A stretch of DNA of 36,945 bases from Aurantibacter sp042094015 (GCF_042094015.1 NZ_JBELDZ010000019.1:1-36945), one strand, 5' to 3'; numbered from the stretch's first letter, positions 16,738 to 25,398 are shown. Notes: generated by a model not told the origin, from the sequence alone. Made by a program: numbers and translations.

Positions 16738-17352
16738 ATGACTGAATTCTGGGATAAAACCTTTAGAAGTAATAAAAAAATGTGGGGAGAGAAACCTACA
16801 GACAATGCTTTTACAGTTCTAAAGTTAATGCAAAAACATAATAAGAATAGTGTATTAATTCCAGGTTTTGGATATGGAAGAAATGCGAAAATTTTTTACG
16901 ACAATGGATTTGATGTAACTGGAATTGAAATATCTAAAACAGCTATTGAAAGAGCTCGTAAATATTTTGGAATAGATGTGATAATACACCACGGTTCTGT
17001 TTCTGATATGCCACATAGTAAAGTTCAATACGAATCAATCTATTGTTATTCTCTTATTCACCTTTTAGGCAAAAGTGAAAGAATAAAACTAATTGAAGAT
17101 TGTTATTTACAATTAATTCCTAATGGAATAATGGTTTTCGTTGCATTGTCAGCAAACGATAAACGATTTGGTATTGGAAAGAAAGTTAGACAAAACACTT
17201 TCCATTCTTACCAAGGATTAAACCTTTACTTCTATAACGAAAAGTCTATAAAACAGGAGTTTGGAAATTATAACATAATAGAGTTAAAAGAAATTAATGA
17301 ACCTGAAGAAAATCCAAATGAAATACATTGGATGATAGTGTGTAAAAAATAA
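16738..17352 (+). CDS. SAM-dependent methyltransferase, cassette-borne
   Basis: 204 residues, ATG start. SAM motif I is VLIPGFGYGRNAK (39-51); 'VTGIEIS' (60-66) has the ribose-binding acidic residue after strand 2, and 'SIYCYSLIHLLG' corresponds to motif IV. The N-terminal FWDKTF and MWGEKPTDN resemble tellurite-resistance/thiopurine-type small-molecule methyltransferases (TehB/TPMT-like), but no substrate can be named. Its stop codon lies inside the 3' inverted arm, and the 5' arm begins 48 bases before the ATG. It therefore sits exactly in the cassette-like arrangement described at 12.2 and 31.5 kb. Confidence 0.85.
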   Translation: MTEFWDKTFRSNKKMWGEKPTDNAFTVLKLMQKHNKNSVLIPGFGYGRNAKIFYDNGFDVTGIEISKTAIERARKYFGIDVIIHHGSVSDMPHSKVQYESIYCYSLIHLLGKSERIKLIEDCYLQLIPNGIMVFVALSANDKRFGIGKKVRQNTFHSYQGLNLYFYNEKSIKQEFGNYNIIELKEINEPEENPNEIHWMIVCKK

Positions 17353-17470
17353 CTACCTACAATACCGTGTGTAATTAATTGCTTTGGTTGTTGTCTATTT
17401 GGAAAATTCCTTCGGAATTTTCTCGTGTTCGTTTTTGTTTATTAAATTAGTTGCTCAAACACATAACTAA
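17350..17470 (+). repeat. 3' inverted arm of unit 2 and long intergenic tail with hairpin
   Basis: TAACTACCTACAAT (17350-17363) pairs with the arm at 16690-16703 and overlaps the methyltransferase stop. It is followed by ACCGTGTGTAATTAATTGC, close in form to the other 3' flanks. The rest holds a 9-bp perfect hairpin, GAAAATTCC (17402-17410) and GGAATTTTC (17414-17422), and a GTTCGTTTTTGTTT stretch. From memory, tails of this kind recur between genes in Flavobacteriaceae; that has not been searched here. The remainder to 17533 shows no other structure. Confidence 0.6.
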
Positions 17471-17533
17471 TGATACACAAAACCTTAAGCAGTATAAAAA
17501 ATTAATATTAACGAATTATAAAAATAGATAAAC

Positions 17534-17857
17534 ATGAAAAAAGGAATGATTAAATTAAGTGTGATGTACCCAAACGGAGAAGGTAAAACTTTTGACATGG
17601 ATTATTATTGCAACAAACACATACCAATGGTTGCGGGTTTGTTAGGAAATGCTGTAAAAGGAGCAACCGTTGAATCAGGATTAGGTAGTGCAGCACCAGG
17701 ATCGCCAGCTCCTTATGCGGCTATGGGTAATATGTATTTTGAATCTATGGAATCCTTTCAAAATTCATTTGGTCTAAATGCAGAATCTATTATGGCTGAC
17801 ACTCCTAATTACACTAATACTGAACCTACAGTACAAATTAGCGAAGTATTAATTTAA
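17534..17857 (+). CDS. EthD-domain protein
   Basis: 107 residues, a single small alpha+beta-barrel domain. The pattern IKLSVMYPNGEGKTFDMDYY followed by CNKHIPMVAGLLG is the EthD signature (a Y-x-x-x-H-x-P segment after the first strand). The middle has a Gly/Ala/Pro-rich loop (GLGSAAPGSPAPYAAMGNMY) and a helix with MESFQNSF. EthD proteins form dimers, often occur beside oxidoreductases, and their biochemical role is mostly unknown. Here it is a single gene without such a partner. Confidence 0.85.
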   Translation: MKKGMIKLSVMYPNGEGKTFDMDYYCNKHIPMVAGLLGNAVKGATVESGLGSAAPGSPAPYAAMGNMYFESMESFQNSFGLNAESIMADTPNYTNTEPTVQISEVLI

Positions 17858-17994
17858 ACTACTTAACCAATGTACAAAGGTCAAAAAAAGCCCTTTACAC
17901 TTACCGTTAATAAACACGTTGATTCGGATTGTAATTGAAAATTTAAAAGTAAAAATTGTATTGATAAAAATTGAATTATTATAATAATCAAACT

Positions 17995-19653
17995 ATGTCT
18001 TCAAAAATATTAGATTTTAAAAATATAAAAGGTGATTTTACGGGTGGACTAGTTGCTGGTGTAGTTGCTTTACCTTTAGCACTTGCTTTTGGTGTACAAT
18101 CTGGAATGGGAGCAACAGCTGGTCTCTATGGCGCAATAATGGTAGGAATATTTGCTGCGCTTTTTGGAGGAACACAAACTCAAGCTAGTGGTCCAACTGG
18201 ACCAATGACAGTTGTAGCTGCTGCTTTAGTTACTGGAGCTATTGGAATTACAGGAAGCATAGAATCTGCAATGGGAATTATTCTTTTAAGCTTTTTATTA
18301 GGTGGCGTTTTGCAAATTGTTTTTGGACTAATAAATATTGCTGGTTATGTAAAATACTTTCCTTATTCTGTAGTATCAGGGTTTATGAGTGGAGTAGGTT
18401 TAATTATTATAATTTTACAATTATTTCCCTTTGCAGGGCTAGATTCAGCCAAGTCTACCGTTGCAGTAATTCAAGATTTTCCAAGAATATTTAAGGAACT
18501 AAACATATATTCACTTGCGCTTGGTTTTTTAACTATATTAATTTATTACTTATTTCCATTGGTTACAAAAGCAATTCCTAGCCCATTAGTAGCTTTAATA
18601 GCTACTTCTATAGTAGCTTATTTTTTAGGATGGGACGTGCCAATTATTGGAGAAATTCCTTCAGGAATACCTAGTTTGCAAATAGGAACCATGTTAAGTA
18701 ATATTCCGCCAGAATCATATACATTAATATTAGAATATGCCGCTGTATTTGCAGTTTTAGGTAGTATAGATTCTTTACTAACATCTGTTATAGCAGACAA
18801 TATGACAAAAACAAAGCATAACAGTAACCGAGAATTAATTGGACAAGGAATTGGTAATATGCTAGCTGCTATTTTTGGTGGCATACCTGGCGCAGGTGCA
18901 ACAAAAGGCACAGTTGTTAATATTAATGCTGGCGGCACAACACGAATTTCAGGTATAATACATGGATTATTTCTATTAGCTGTTCTTTTAGGCTTAGGAT
19001 CACTCGCAGCCTATATTCCTCTTTCTGTTTTGGCAGGATTACTTATTCCAATTGGATTCAAAATAATTGATACTAAAGGCTTAAAACATCTTCTTCGAGT
19101 ACCTAAAGCAGATGCGGTAGTTTTAATTTTAGTTTTACTGGTAACCACCTTTGGCAGTTTGATTCAGGCTGTTGGGATAGGAGTAGCATTGGCGTGTATC
19201 TTATTTATGAAAAAAGCTAGCGATCTTGGAGAAAAAGGTATTGTTATTGAAACCGTTGAAAACTTAGAAGATGAAAAACCTTGGCAAGATGAATTACCTT
19301 TCTACAACAAATACAAAGACAAAATTTTAATAAAACATTTAAAAGGCCCTCTGTTTTTTGGATATACTGCTCATTTGAAGAACCAGATAACATCTATTGA
19401 TAGTAAAATTAAAGCATTAATCATTCGAATGGATGAAGTGCCGTTAATTGATCAATCAGGCCTTTATGCTTTAGAAGATATTGTATTCGATTTAAAACAG
19501 CGAGACGTACAGGTTTTGTTTATTAATTTGCAAGAGCAGCCTATGGATAAATTAAGATCTATAGATATAATTCCTGATTTAGTAGCAGAAACCCATATTT
19601 TCGAAACTATAAAAGATGCTTTCGATTCCCTAAAACTAACCATTGAAAAGTGA
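17995..19653 (+). CDS. SulP-family anion transporter with STAS domain
   Basis: 552 residues from the ATG at 17995. An upstream in-frame TTG (17971) adds only NYYNNQT and is unlikely. The N-terminal part (to about 415) has about 12-14 membrane helices with the SulP signature near the start (GGLVAGVVALPLALAFGVQSG) and the Gly-rich helices (GGTQTQASGPTGPMTVVAAA). About 430-550 is a cytoplasmic STAS domain (IRMDEVPLIDQSGLYAL). SulP proteins carry sulfate, bicarbonate or other anions, mostly with Na+ or H+. In marine bacteria bicarbonate uptake is common, but the substrate is not readable here; no carbonic-anhydrase or sulfate-assimilation gene is adjacent. Confidence 0.93.
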   Translation: MSSKILDFKNIKGDFTGGLVAGVVALPLALAFGVQSGMGATAGLYGAIMVGIFAALFGGTQTQASGPTGPMTVVAAALVTGAIGITGSIESAMGIILLSFLLGGVLQIVFGLINIAGYVKYFPYSVVSGFMSGVGLIIIILQLFPFAGLDSAKSTVAVIQDFPRIFKELNIYSLALGFLTILIYYLFPLVTKAIPSPLVALIATSIVAYFLGWDVPIIGEIPSGIPSLQIGTMLSNIPPESYTLILEYAAVFAVLGSIDSLLTSVIADNMTKTKHNSNRELIGQGIGNMLAAIFGGIPGAGATKGTVVNINAGGTTRISGIIHGLFLLAVLLGLGSLAAYIPLSVLAGLLIPIGFKIIDTKGLKHLLRVPKADAVVLILVLLVTTFGSLIQAVGIGVALACILFMKKASDLGEKGIVIETVENLEDEKPWQDELPFYNKYKDKILIKHLKGPLFFGYTAHLKNQITSIDSKIKALIIRMDEVPLIDQSGLYALEDIVFDLKQRDVQVLFINLQEQPMDKLRSIDIIPDLVAETHIFETIKDAFDSLKLTIEK

Positions 19654-19817
19654 TGCATTTCTGCAAAGAAATTACTTTGTAAAAAAAATGCAAAAATAAT
19701 AACGATTCAAGTAGGTATTAAGAGTGTTTTATTAAAAATATTATTAACAAAAAGCAATACTTTTTAGCCACTACTACTTTTACACAAAACCTTTAACATT
19801 AATTAACCTAAAACGAA

Positions 19818-20219
19818 ATGAAAGTTACAGCTGAAAAAAATGAAAAAGTGGCAAATATGATATTTGGGTCTATTTATCCACTTTATTTAAACAGGTTAGA
19901 AAAAAACGGACGAACTAAAGAAGAGTTAAACCAAGTAATAGAATGGTTAACCGGATTTAATTCAGATAAAACACAAGCATTTATTGATGAGAAAGCAACC
20001 TTTAAAACATTTTTTGATCAAGCAGAAATGCATCCCAACGCACATTTAATAAAAGGTGTTGTTTGTGGTTACAGAATTGAAGACATAAAAGACCAATTTA
20101 AAACCTATAAACAATGTAGATCTTTAGAGAAATTAATAGATGAATTAGCTAAAGGTCGTAAAATGGATAAAATTTTACGAAAAGAAAAAAAAGTAAATGG
20201 AAAAAAATTCAATCCTTAA
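19818..20219 (+). CDS. DUF2200-family protein
   Basis: 133 residues, cytoplasmic. It matches the DUF2200 layout as I recall it: an N-terminal VANMIFGSIYPLYLNRLEK, 'GRTKEELNQVIEWLTGF', 'HPNAHLIKGVVCGYRIE' and a C-terminal 'LIDELAKGRKMDKILR'. The family is small, widespread and uncharacterised. It is preceded by a 164-base gap with no recognisable structure and overlaps the next gene by 23 bases, implying a small operon of three genes. Confidence 0.85.
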   Translation: MKVTAEKNEKVANMIFGSIYPLYLNRLEKNGRTKEELNQVIEWLTGFNSDKTQAFIDEKATFKTFFDQAEMHPNAHLIKGVVCGYRIEDIKDQFKTYKQCRSLEKLIDELAKGRKMDKILRKEKKVNGKKFNP

Positions 20220-20685
20220 AAAAACATCAAAAACTGTATTAGATGGTTCTGAACAAATATTAACACAATTTAAAAACGGATTGTCTAAAATTGGAGATAT
20301 TGGAACTAATACTAAGAACAAGTTTGTTGATTATGTAAAAGATGTATTTGATGTTTTACCACTTATCGAAAGTGCAATATTTAAAACAAATAGACTTATT
20401 GTTGGTATCTCTGTTCCTCCTTCAATTGAAATACACTTTAGTAGGTTTAAAGAAATTAATGAACAAGAAACAGAAGAATTACTTAACCTATATTCTGACC
20501 GAAAAATGTTTAAATTAATTTTTAAAGCATTAAAAATGTCAAATGAATTTCAAGGGAAATTATCTTCAGATACATTGGTGTTTAGCGAAACATGTATTGA
20601 GATTTCAATACCACCAAAAATCAGTATAAAATATTTAAATAAAGACATTTCTAATATAACCAAAATAGAAACTGAATTTGATTAA
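20197..20685 (+). CDS. Unknown cytoplasmic protein, overlaps DUF2200 gene
   Basis: 162 residues, ATG start at 20197, inside the last 23 bases of the DUF2200 gene in another frame. No signal peptide or membrane helix. The N-terminal 55 residues are helical and Lys-rich (KTSKTVLDGSEQILTQF). The C-terminal 90 residues alternate strand-like segments with repeated Ile-Ser-x-Pro-Pro elements: VGISVPPSIEIHF at about 69-81 and IEISIPPKISIKYL at about 137-150. These look like a duplicated strand pair and may form a compact beta domain. I do not recognise the family. The overlap, and the next gene in line, suggest coupled translation. Confidence 0.65.
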   Translation: MEKNSILKKTSKTVLDGSEQILTQFKNGLSKIGDIGTNTKNKFVDYVKDVFDVLPLIESAIFKTNRLIVGISVPPSIEIHFSRFKEINEQETEELLNLYSDRKMFKLIFKALKMSNEFQGKLSSDTLVFSETCIEISIPPKISIKYLNKDISNITKIETEFD

Positions 20686-20698
20686 AAAAACAAAACTT

Positions 20699-20923
20699 AT
20701 GAAAATCAACTTATTATCTTGCGAAGCTCCAAGACCAGACAGAAGAGCAATAACCAAATGCATTGCAGAAATGGCAAATAATGTTAGCGATTCTTTAGCT
20801 AAAGAATTTACAGATATACTTTTAGAAGGCGATACTATAGATATTGAAATAGAAGATAAAAACTCTGCATCGGATTTAAGAGCTTTAAGGAAATTGAGTA
20901 TAGATTATGAGATTATTGAATAA
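20699..20923 (+). CDS. Unknown small acidic protein
   Basis: 74 residues from the ATG at 20699; an in-frame TTG at 20678 inside the previous gene would add 7 residues. No signal peptide or membrane helix; a 4.5-kDa acidic C-terminal half (EGDTIDIEIEDKNSASDLRA) follows a Cys/Pro/Arg start (LLSCEAPRPDRRAIT). The pattern resembles proteins of a 'small alpha/beta' size class, with a helix at about 20-42 and a final strand (DYEIIE). Family not recognised. Third gene of the DUF2200 run, 13 bases after its neighbour. Confidence 0.6.
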   Translation: MKINLLSCEAPRPDRRAITKCIAEMANNVSDSLAKEFTDILLEGDTIDIEIEDKNSASDLRALRKLSIDYEIIE

Positions 20924-21039
20924 TAACTTGTTTCAAACTCTTTGAATATCACAAACTTTTCCCAAAATCAAATTCACGCATAACAAAAGATAAAAAAGTA
21001 ACGTTAAAAAAGTAAGTCTCACTTCTAAAATCCTTAGTT

Positions 21040-21558
21040 ATGCAAAATCCAACCGAAACACAACTTGTTCTACTTTTAAAAAACAACAAACAACAAGCTT
21101 ACACGTATTTACATAATAATTATGCTACCAATCTTAGCAGAATTATAAATGCCATAGTTAAAAACACAGACGATACTAAAGATGTGTTACAAGAGGCTTA
21201 TATTAAGATTTTTAAAAACATAAAATTCTACAATCCTAAAAAAGGAAGATTATATACATGGTTGCATCAAATTACTAAAAGAACCGCTATAGATTTTTTT
21301 AGAAGTAAAAAAAGAAAGCAAACGGAAAACGGAATAATTATAACTGCTTCTAATCAATTAAACACAGATGTTTTGGATTTAAAAAATCATTTAAATAATT
21401 TATCCATTAATCATAAAGAAGTATTGCAGTCGGTTTATTTAGAAGGCCATACACATGAGCAAGCCAGTAAAAAACTAAACGTAAAATTAGGCACTTTAAA
21501 ATCGAGATTAAGAGCAGGGTTAAAGCAATTACAGAATATTTATTGTAAGCGTAAATAA
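21040..21558 (+). CDS. ECF-type sigma factor without adjacent anti-sigma
   Basis: 172 residues. Region 2 at about 20-90 (AYTYLHNNYATNLSRIINAI; DTKDVLQEAYIKIFKNI; GRLYTWLHQITKRTAIDFFR). Region 4 at about 115-168, with the helix-turn-helix in THEQASKKLNVKLGTLKSRL. The layout is that of a SigK/ECF19-like family, where a RskA-type anti-sigma gene usually follows. Here the next genes are a 68-residue membrane protein and a glycosyltransferase, so no classic anti-sigma is present. The regulator is either encoded elsewhere or the small membrane protein has this role. Confidence 0.9.
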   Translation: MQNPTETQLVLLLKNNKQQAYTYLHNNYATNLSRIINAIVKNTDDTKDVLQEAYIKIFKNIKFYNPKKGRLYTWLHQITKRTAIDFFRSKKRKQTENGIIITASNQLNTDVLDLKNHLNNLSINHKEVLQSVYLEGHTHEQASKKLNVKLGTLKSRLRAGLKQLQNIYCKRK

Positions 21559-21570
21559 GCTAAAAAATAG

Positions 21571-21578
21571 TATCTTTG
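21571..21578 (+). promoter_or_regulatory. -7 element (TATCTTTG) before the small membrane protein
   Basis: Exact TAnnTTTG match 21 bases before the TTG start at 21600. A TTG lies at 21543-21545 with 25-base spacing, slightly longer than the usual range. Confidence 0.45.
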
Positions 21579-21599
21579 TAATACTAAAATTTAGACATT

Positions 21600-21806
21600 T
21601 TGAAATTATTTTTAATCACATTAGTATTATTAGGAATTGGTGTAGCTGGCATAGCTATTAAAATTTGGGCTAAAAAAGATGGTAAGTTTGCAGGAACATG
21701 CGCTAGTCAAAATCCAATGTTAAATAAAGAAGGTGAAAATTGTGGGTTCTGTGGAAAAACTCCAGAGCAATATGCAGATTGTAACGAAACTGAACATACT
21801 TCGTAA
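21600..21806 (+). CDS. Small membrane-anchored CxxC protein
   Basis: 68 residues, TTG start placed by the promoter and by the hydrophobic N-terminus (KLFLITLVLLGIGVAGIAI, about 2-20). The rest is soluble and holds four cysteines (34, 48, 51, 61); Cys48-GF-Cys51 is a CxxC pair, so metal binding or a redox disulfide is possible. No family assigned. It lies 3 bases ahead of the glycosyltransferase in the same direction, probably co-transcribed. Confidence 0.7.
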   Translation: MKLFLITLVLLGIGVAGIAIKIWAKKDGKFAGTCASQNPMLNKEGENCGFCGKTPEQYADCNETEHTS

Positions 21807-21809
21807 TTT

Positions 21810-22916
21810 ATGATTCTAGTGATATTATTCTACAGTTTTATAGCTGTAGTAGCTATTCAAACCATATACTATATGGTTTTTTCTTTTTTTGCATTTTCAA
21901 AAAACAAAAGAAACAAAACATCATCTACTCCAGTTTCAGTTATTATTTGTGCTAAAAACGAAGGTGATAATATTAAAAAATTTCTGCCATCAATTATAGA
22001 ACAAAATTATCCAACTTTTGAAATTGTTTTAATCAACGATGCATCAGCAGACAATACATTAGAATTATTTGAAGCTTTGGCGCTTAAACACGGTAATATA
22101 AAAGTTGTAGATGTTGAGAATAACGAAGCTTTTTGGGGAAACAAAAAATACGCCTTAACACTTGGAATAAAAGCCGCTAAACACAATCATTTATTATTTA
22201 CAGATGCAGATTGCAAAACAGTTTCTAAAGACTGGATTAGCACTATGAGTCGTAATTTTACAGATAAAAAATCTATTGTTTTAGGTTACGGGTCATATCA
22301 AAAAAAGGGATACAATCTTTTAAATAAACTAATTCGCTTTGAAACACTACTAACAGCTATACAGTATTTTTCGTATGCTAAAGTTGGATCTCCATTTATG
22401 GGCGTAGGTAGAAATTTAGCGTATACTAAAAGTGATTTCTACAGCACTAACGGTTTTATAAATCATATGAAAATCCGATCTGGAGATGATGATTTATTTA
22501 TAAATGAAGTTGCAACAAAGCATAATACTGCTATTTGTTTTTTGGAAGAAAGTTTTACTGTTTCTATTCCTAAAACTACCTTTAAAACTTGGTTTAAGCA
22601 AAAAAGAAGACACGTTTCTACAGCAAATTTTTACAAAACAAAACATAAATTAACGTTAGGTTTATTTTATGTTAGTCAGGTATTATTCTATATACTTCCC
22701 ATATTTTTACTATCTTTTTTATATCAATGGGAGATTGTTTTAGGGCTAATCGGATTTAGATTGATATTCCAATACTTTGTATTTGGCTTTTCAGCTTCCA
22801 AATTAAAAGAAAAAGACATCTTGTATTTATTACCTTTCTTAGAAATTGGTTTAATTATTGCTCAATTCAGTATATTTATAATAAATAAGATATCAAAACC
22901 TACACATTGGAAATAA
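21810..22916 (+). CDS. Family 2 glycosyltransferase, membrane-bound
   Basis: 368 residues. One N-terminal membrane helix (about 1-30) and two to three C-terminal ones (about 283-305, 308-328, 338-358) surround a GT-A domain. Motifs: VSVIICAKNEGDNI (42-55), INDASADNT (75-83), the metal/UDP-binding DAD at 132-134, the GDDD at 225-228 and QKRRH at 264-268 (Q/R-x-x-R-W-like acceptor motif). This matches processive or membrane-lipid glycosyltransferases; the sugar and acceptor are unknown. The C-terminal 10 bases overlap the next sigma gene (22907). Confidence 0.9.
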   Translation: MILVILFYSFIAVVAIQTIYYMVFSFFAFSKNKRNKTSSTPVSVIICAKNEGDNIKKFLPSIIEQNYPTFEIVLINDASADNTLELFEALALKHGNIKVVDVENNEAFWGNKKYALTLGIKAAKHNHLLFTDADCKTVSKDWISTMSRNFTDKKSIVLGYGSYQKKGYNLLNKLIRFETLLTAIQYFSYAKVGSPFMGVGRNLAYTKSDFYSTNGFINHMKIRSGDDDLFINEVATKHNTAICFLEESFTVSIPKTTFKTWFKQKRRHVSTANFYKTKHKLTLGLFYVSQVLFYILPIFLLSFLYQWEIVLGLIGFRLIFQYFVFGFSASKLKEKDILYLLPFLEIGLIIAQFSIFIINKISKPTHWK

Positions 22917-23452
22917 ACGAAGCTATAACAAAAGCAAAATCTAACGATCAAAAAGCGTTTAATTTCTTATTAGATACGCATTGGGATTATGTATATGGAT
23001 TCCAACTAAAGCGGTTAGAAAACGAAAATGATGCGGAAGACATTACTATTCAAACATTTTCAAAAGCGTTTGATAAAATTAAAAGTTTTAATGAGGATTA
23101 TACTTTTAAAACGTGGTTAATTACAATTTCTAAAAACCTCCATATTGATTTATTAAGAAAGGAAAAATCTACATTTTTAAAGCAAGAACCTTTACAATCT
23201 AAAAAAGAAGCTTATAAAGTTCCTGACGATTCTCCTACTATTGAAGACAAGTTAATTACAGAACAAAATTTGGCAAAACTATTAAGAGATATTAAACGTT
23301 TAAAACCACATTATCAAGAAGTTATCCAACTACGTTATTTTCAAGAGTTTAGCTACAAGCAAATGGCTACAGAACTTAATGAGCCAATGAATAATATCAA
23401 AGTTAAACTGTTAAGAGCTAAAAAACTTTTAGCAGAAATTATAAAAAGTTAA
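22907..23452 (+). CDS. ECF-type sigma factor overlapping the glycosyltransferase
   Basis: 181 residues, TTG start 10 bases inside the end of the glycosyltransferase. Region 2 at about 15-85 (NFLLDTHWDYVYGFQLKRL; AEDITIQTFSKAFDKI; YTFKTWLITISKNLHIDLLR). Region 4 at about 125-178 (RLKPHYQEVIQLRYFQEFSY then the helix-turn-helix KQMATELNEPMNNIKVKLL). The overlap indicates translational coupling, which ties the sigma's level to that of the glycosyltransferase. No anti-sigma gene follows; the next gene is lipA with its own -7 element. Confidence 0.9.
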   Translation: MEINEAITKAKSNDQKAFNFLLDTHWDYVYGFQLKRLENENDAEDITIQTFSKAFDKIKSFNEDYTFKTWLITISKNLHIDLLRKEKSTFLKQEPLQSKKEAYKVPDDSPTIEDKLITEQNLAKLLRDIKRLKPHYQEVIQLRYFQEFSYKQMATELNEPMNNIKVKLLRAKKLLAEIIKS

Positions 23453-23491
23453 GAAAGGTTTAAGTGCAAAAAAAACTAATCAAATACTTTG

Positions 23492-23499
23492 TATCTTTG
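23492..23499 (+). promoter_or_regulatory. -7 element (TATCTTTG) of lipA
   Basis: Exact TAnnTTTG match 21 bases before the lipA ATG, in the 68-base gap after the sigma gene. No TTG at usual spacing. Confidence 0.5.
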
Positions 23500-23520
23500 T
23501 AATGAAGAAAAATAGCTAAA

Positions 23521-24399
23521 ATGGAAACCAAAACTGCTTCAAATATATTACCTGAAAGACAAGCTAAACCTAAATGGCTTAAAGTTAAATTACCAACAGG
23601 TAAAAAATACACAGAACTTCGTGGTTTAGTTGACAAATACAACCTAAACACAATTTGTGCTTCAGGAAGTTGTCCAAATATGGGCGAATGTTGGGGAGAA
23701 GGAACAGCTACATTTATGATTTTAGGTAATATTTGTACACGTTCTTGTGGGTTTTGTGGAGTAAAAACAGGAAGACCAGAAACTGTAGATTGGGATGAAC
23801 CTGAAAAAGTAGCGCGTTCTATTAAAATAATGGGTATAAAACATGCTGTTTTAACAAGTGTAGATAGAGACGATCTAAAAGATATGGGAAGCATTATGTG
23901 GTCTGAAACCGTAAAAGCTGTAAGACGAATGAATCCTGAAACAACAATGGAAACTCTTATTCCAGATTTTCAAGGTATTACAAAACATATAGATAGGATT
24001 ATAGATGTTGCTCCAGAAGTAGTATCTCATAATATTGAAACGGTAAGAAGATTAACACGAGAAGTTAGAATCCAAGCTAAATACGATAAGAGTTTAGAAG
24101 TTCTAAACTATCTTAAAAACTCAGGACAAAGACGTACAAAATCTGGGATAATGTTAGGCTTAGGTGAAAAACCTGAAGAGGTTATTCAAACACTAGAAGA
24201 TTTAAGGGAAAATCAAGTAGATGTAGTTACTATTGGACAATACCTGCAGCCTAGTAAAAAGCACTTGCCAGTAAAGCAATTTATCACACCAGATCAATTT
24301 CATGAATACGAAACTATAGGTAAAGAATTAGGTTTTAGACACGTAGAAAGTAGCGCCTTAGTTCGTTCTTCTTATAAAGCTCAGAAACACATTAACTAA
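23521..24399 (+). CDS. lipA: Lipoyl synthase
   Basis: 292 residues, normal length. LipA is a radical-SAM enzyme that inserts two sulfur atoms into protein-bound octanoyl groups, making lipoyl cofactor for 2-oxo acid dehydrogenases and glycine cleavage. The auxiliary cluster ligands are Cys46, Cys51 and Cys57 (CASGSCPNMGEC), and the radical-SAM cluster is Cys72, Cys76 and Cys79 (CTRSCGFC). The C-terminal RSSYKA motif has the serine ligand of the auxiliary cluster. The ATG at 23521 is the first in frame after the -7 element. The gap gene starts directly after its stop, so the pair is one transcript. Confidence 0.97.
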   Translation: METKTASNILPERQAKPKWLKVKLPTGKKYTELRGLVDKYNLNTICASGSCPNMGECWGEGTATFMILGNICTRSCGFCGVKTGRPETVDWDEPEKVARSIKIMGIKHAVLTSVDRDDLKDMGSIMWSETVKAVRRMNPETTMETLIPDFQGITKHIDRIIDVAPEVVSHNIETVRRLTREVRIQAKYDKSLEVLNYLKNSGQRRTKSGIMLGLGEKPEEVIQTLEDLRENQVDVVTIGQYLQPSKKHLPVKQFITPDQFHEYETIGKELGFRHVESSALVRSSYKAQKHIN

Positions 24400-25398
24400 A
24401 TGATAAAAGTTGCCATTAATGGCTTTGGAAGAATTGGTCGTCGTGTATTACGTCTATTACAAGAGCATAATACAATTAAGGTTGTTGCCATAAATGACTT
24501 AGCAGACGCAAAAACCTTAAGTCATCTATTTAAATATGATAGTATTCATGGCGTTTTTAAAGACGAAATAAGCCATACCTCAAATCAAATAATCATTAAT
24601 GGCAACTCAATTGATTTACTAAACGAAAATCATCCAAAAAACATAAATTGGCGTTTATATAATCCTGATTTTGTTATTGAAGCTACTGGTAAATTTAAGA
24701 CTGAAGCAGATTTAATACATCACATTAAAAATGGTGCAAAACAAGTTATTTTAAGCGTTCCTCCATTAGATGACAGTATTAAAACTATTGTTTTAGGTGT
24801 AAACGACAATTTAATAACAGGAGAAGAAAAAATTATTTCTAACGCATCTTGTACTACAAATAATGCTGCACCAATGATTTCTATAATCAATGAACTTTGC
24901 GGAATTAATCAAGCATATATTACAACAGTTCATTCATATACAACAGATCAAAGTTTACACGACCAGCCACATAGAGATTTACGAAGAGCTAGAGCTGCTG
25001 GACAAAGTATTGTACCAACTACAACTGGAGCTGCAAAAGCGTTAACTAAAATATTTCCAGAATTAAATAATGTTATTGGTGGTTGCGGAATTAGAGTTCC
25101 TGTAGCAAATGGATCTTTAACAGATATTACCTTTAATGTAAAAAAGGAAGTGTCCATTGAGGTTATAAATAAGGCCTTTAAAACTGCTGCTAAAAATAAA
25201 TTTAAAGGTTTTCTAGAATATACAGAAGATCCTATTGTTTCTATAGATATTGTTGGTAATATCCATTCTTGTGTTTTTGATTCGCAGATGACATCTGTTA
25301 TTGGAACAATGGTTAAAATTATTGGTTGGTATGATAACGAAACTGGTTATTCTAGTAGAATTATAGACTTAATCTATTTGCTTCAGTCAAAAAAATAA
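24400..25398 (+). CDS. gap: Type I glyceraldehyde-3-phosphate dehydrogenase
   Basis: 332 residues. It oxidises glyceraldehyde-3-phosphate with NAD(P)+ and phosphate in glycolysis/gluconeogenesis. The NAD-binding fingerprint is INGFGRIGRR (6-15); Asp33 after the second strand (INDLA, 31-35) favours NAD over NADP. Catalytic Cys151 is in SNASCTTN (148-154), and the following TTVHSYT holds the catalytic histidine. The C-terminal WYDNETGYS motif is intact. The ATG directly follows the lipA TAA. Many flavobacteria have more than one gap; nothing here shows which physiological role this copy has. Confidence 0.95.
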   Translation: MIKVAINGFGRIGRRVLRLLQEHNTIKVVAINDLADAKTLSHLFKYDSIHGVFKDEISHTSNQIIINGNSIDLLNENHPKNINWRLYNPDFVIEATGKFKTEADLIHHIKNGAKQVILSVPPLDDSIKTIVLGVNDNLITGEEKIISNASCTTNNAAPMISIINELCGINQAYITTVHSYTTDQSLHDQPHRDLRRARAAGQSIVPTTTGAAKALTKIFPELNNVIGGCGIRVPVANGSLTDITFNVKKEVSIEVINKAFKTAAKNKFKGFLEYTEDPIVSIDIVGNIHSCVFDSQMTSVIGTMVKIIGWYDNETGYSSRIIDLIYLLQSKK

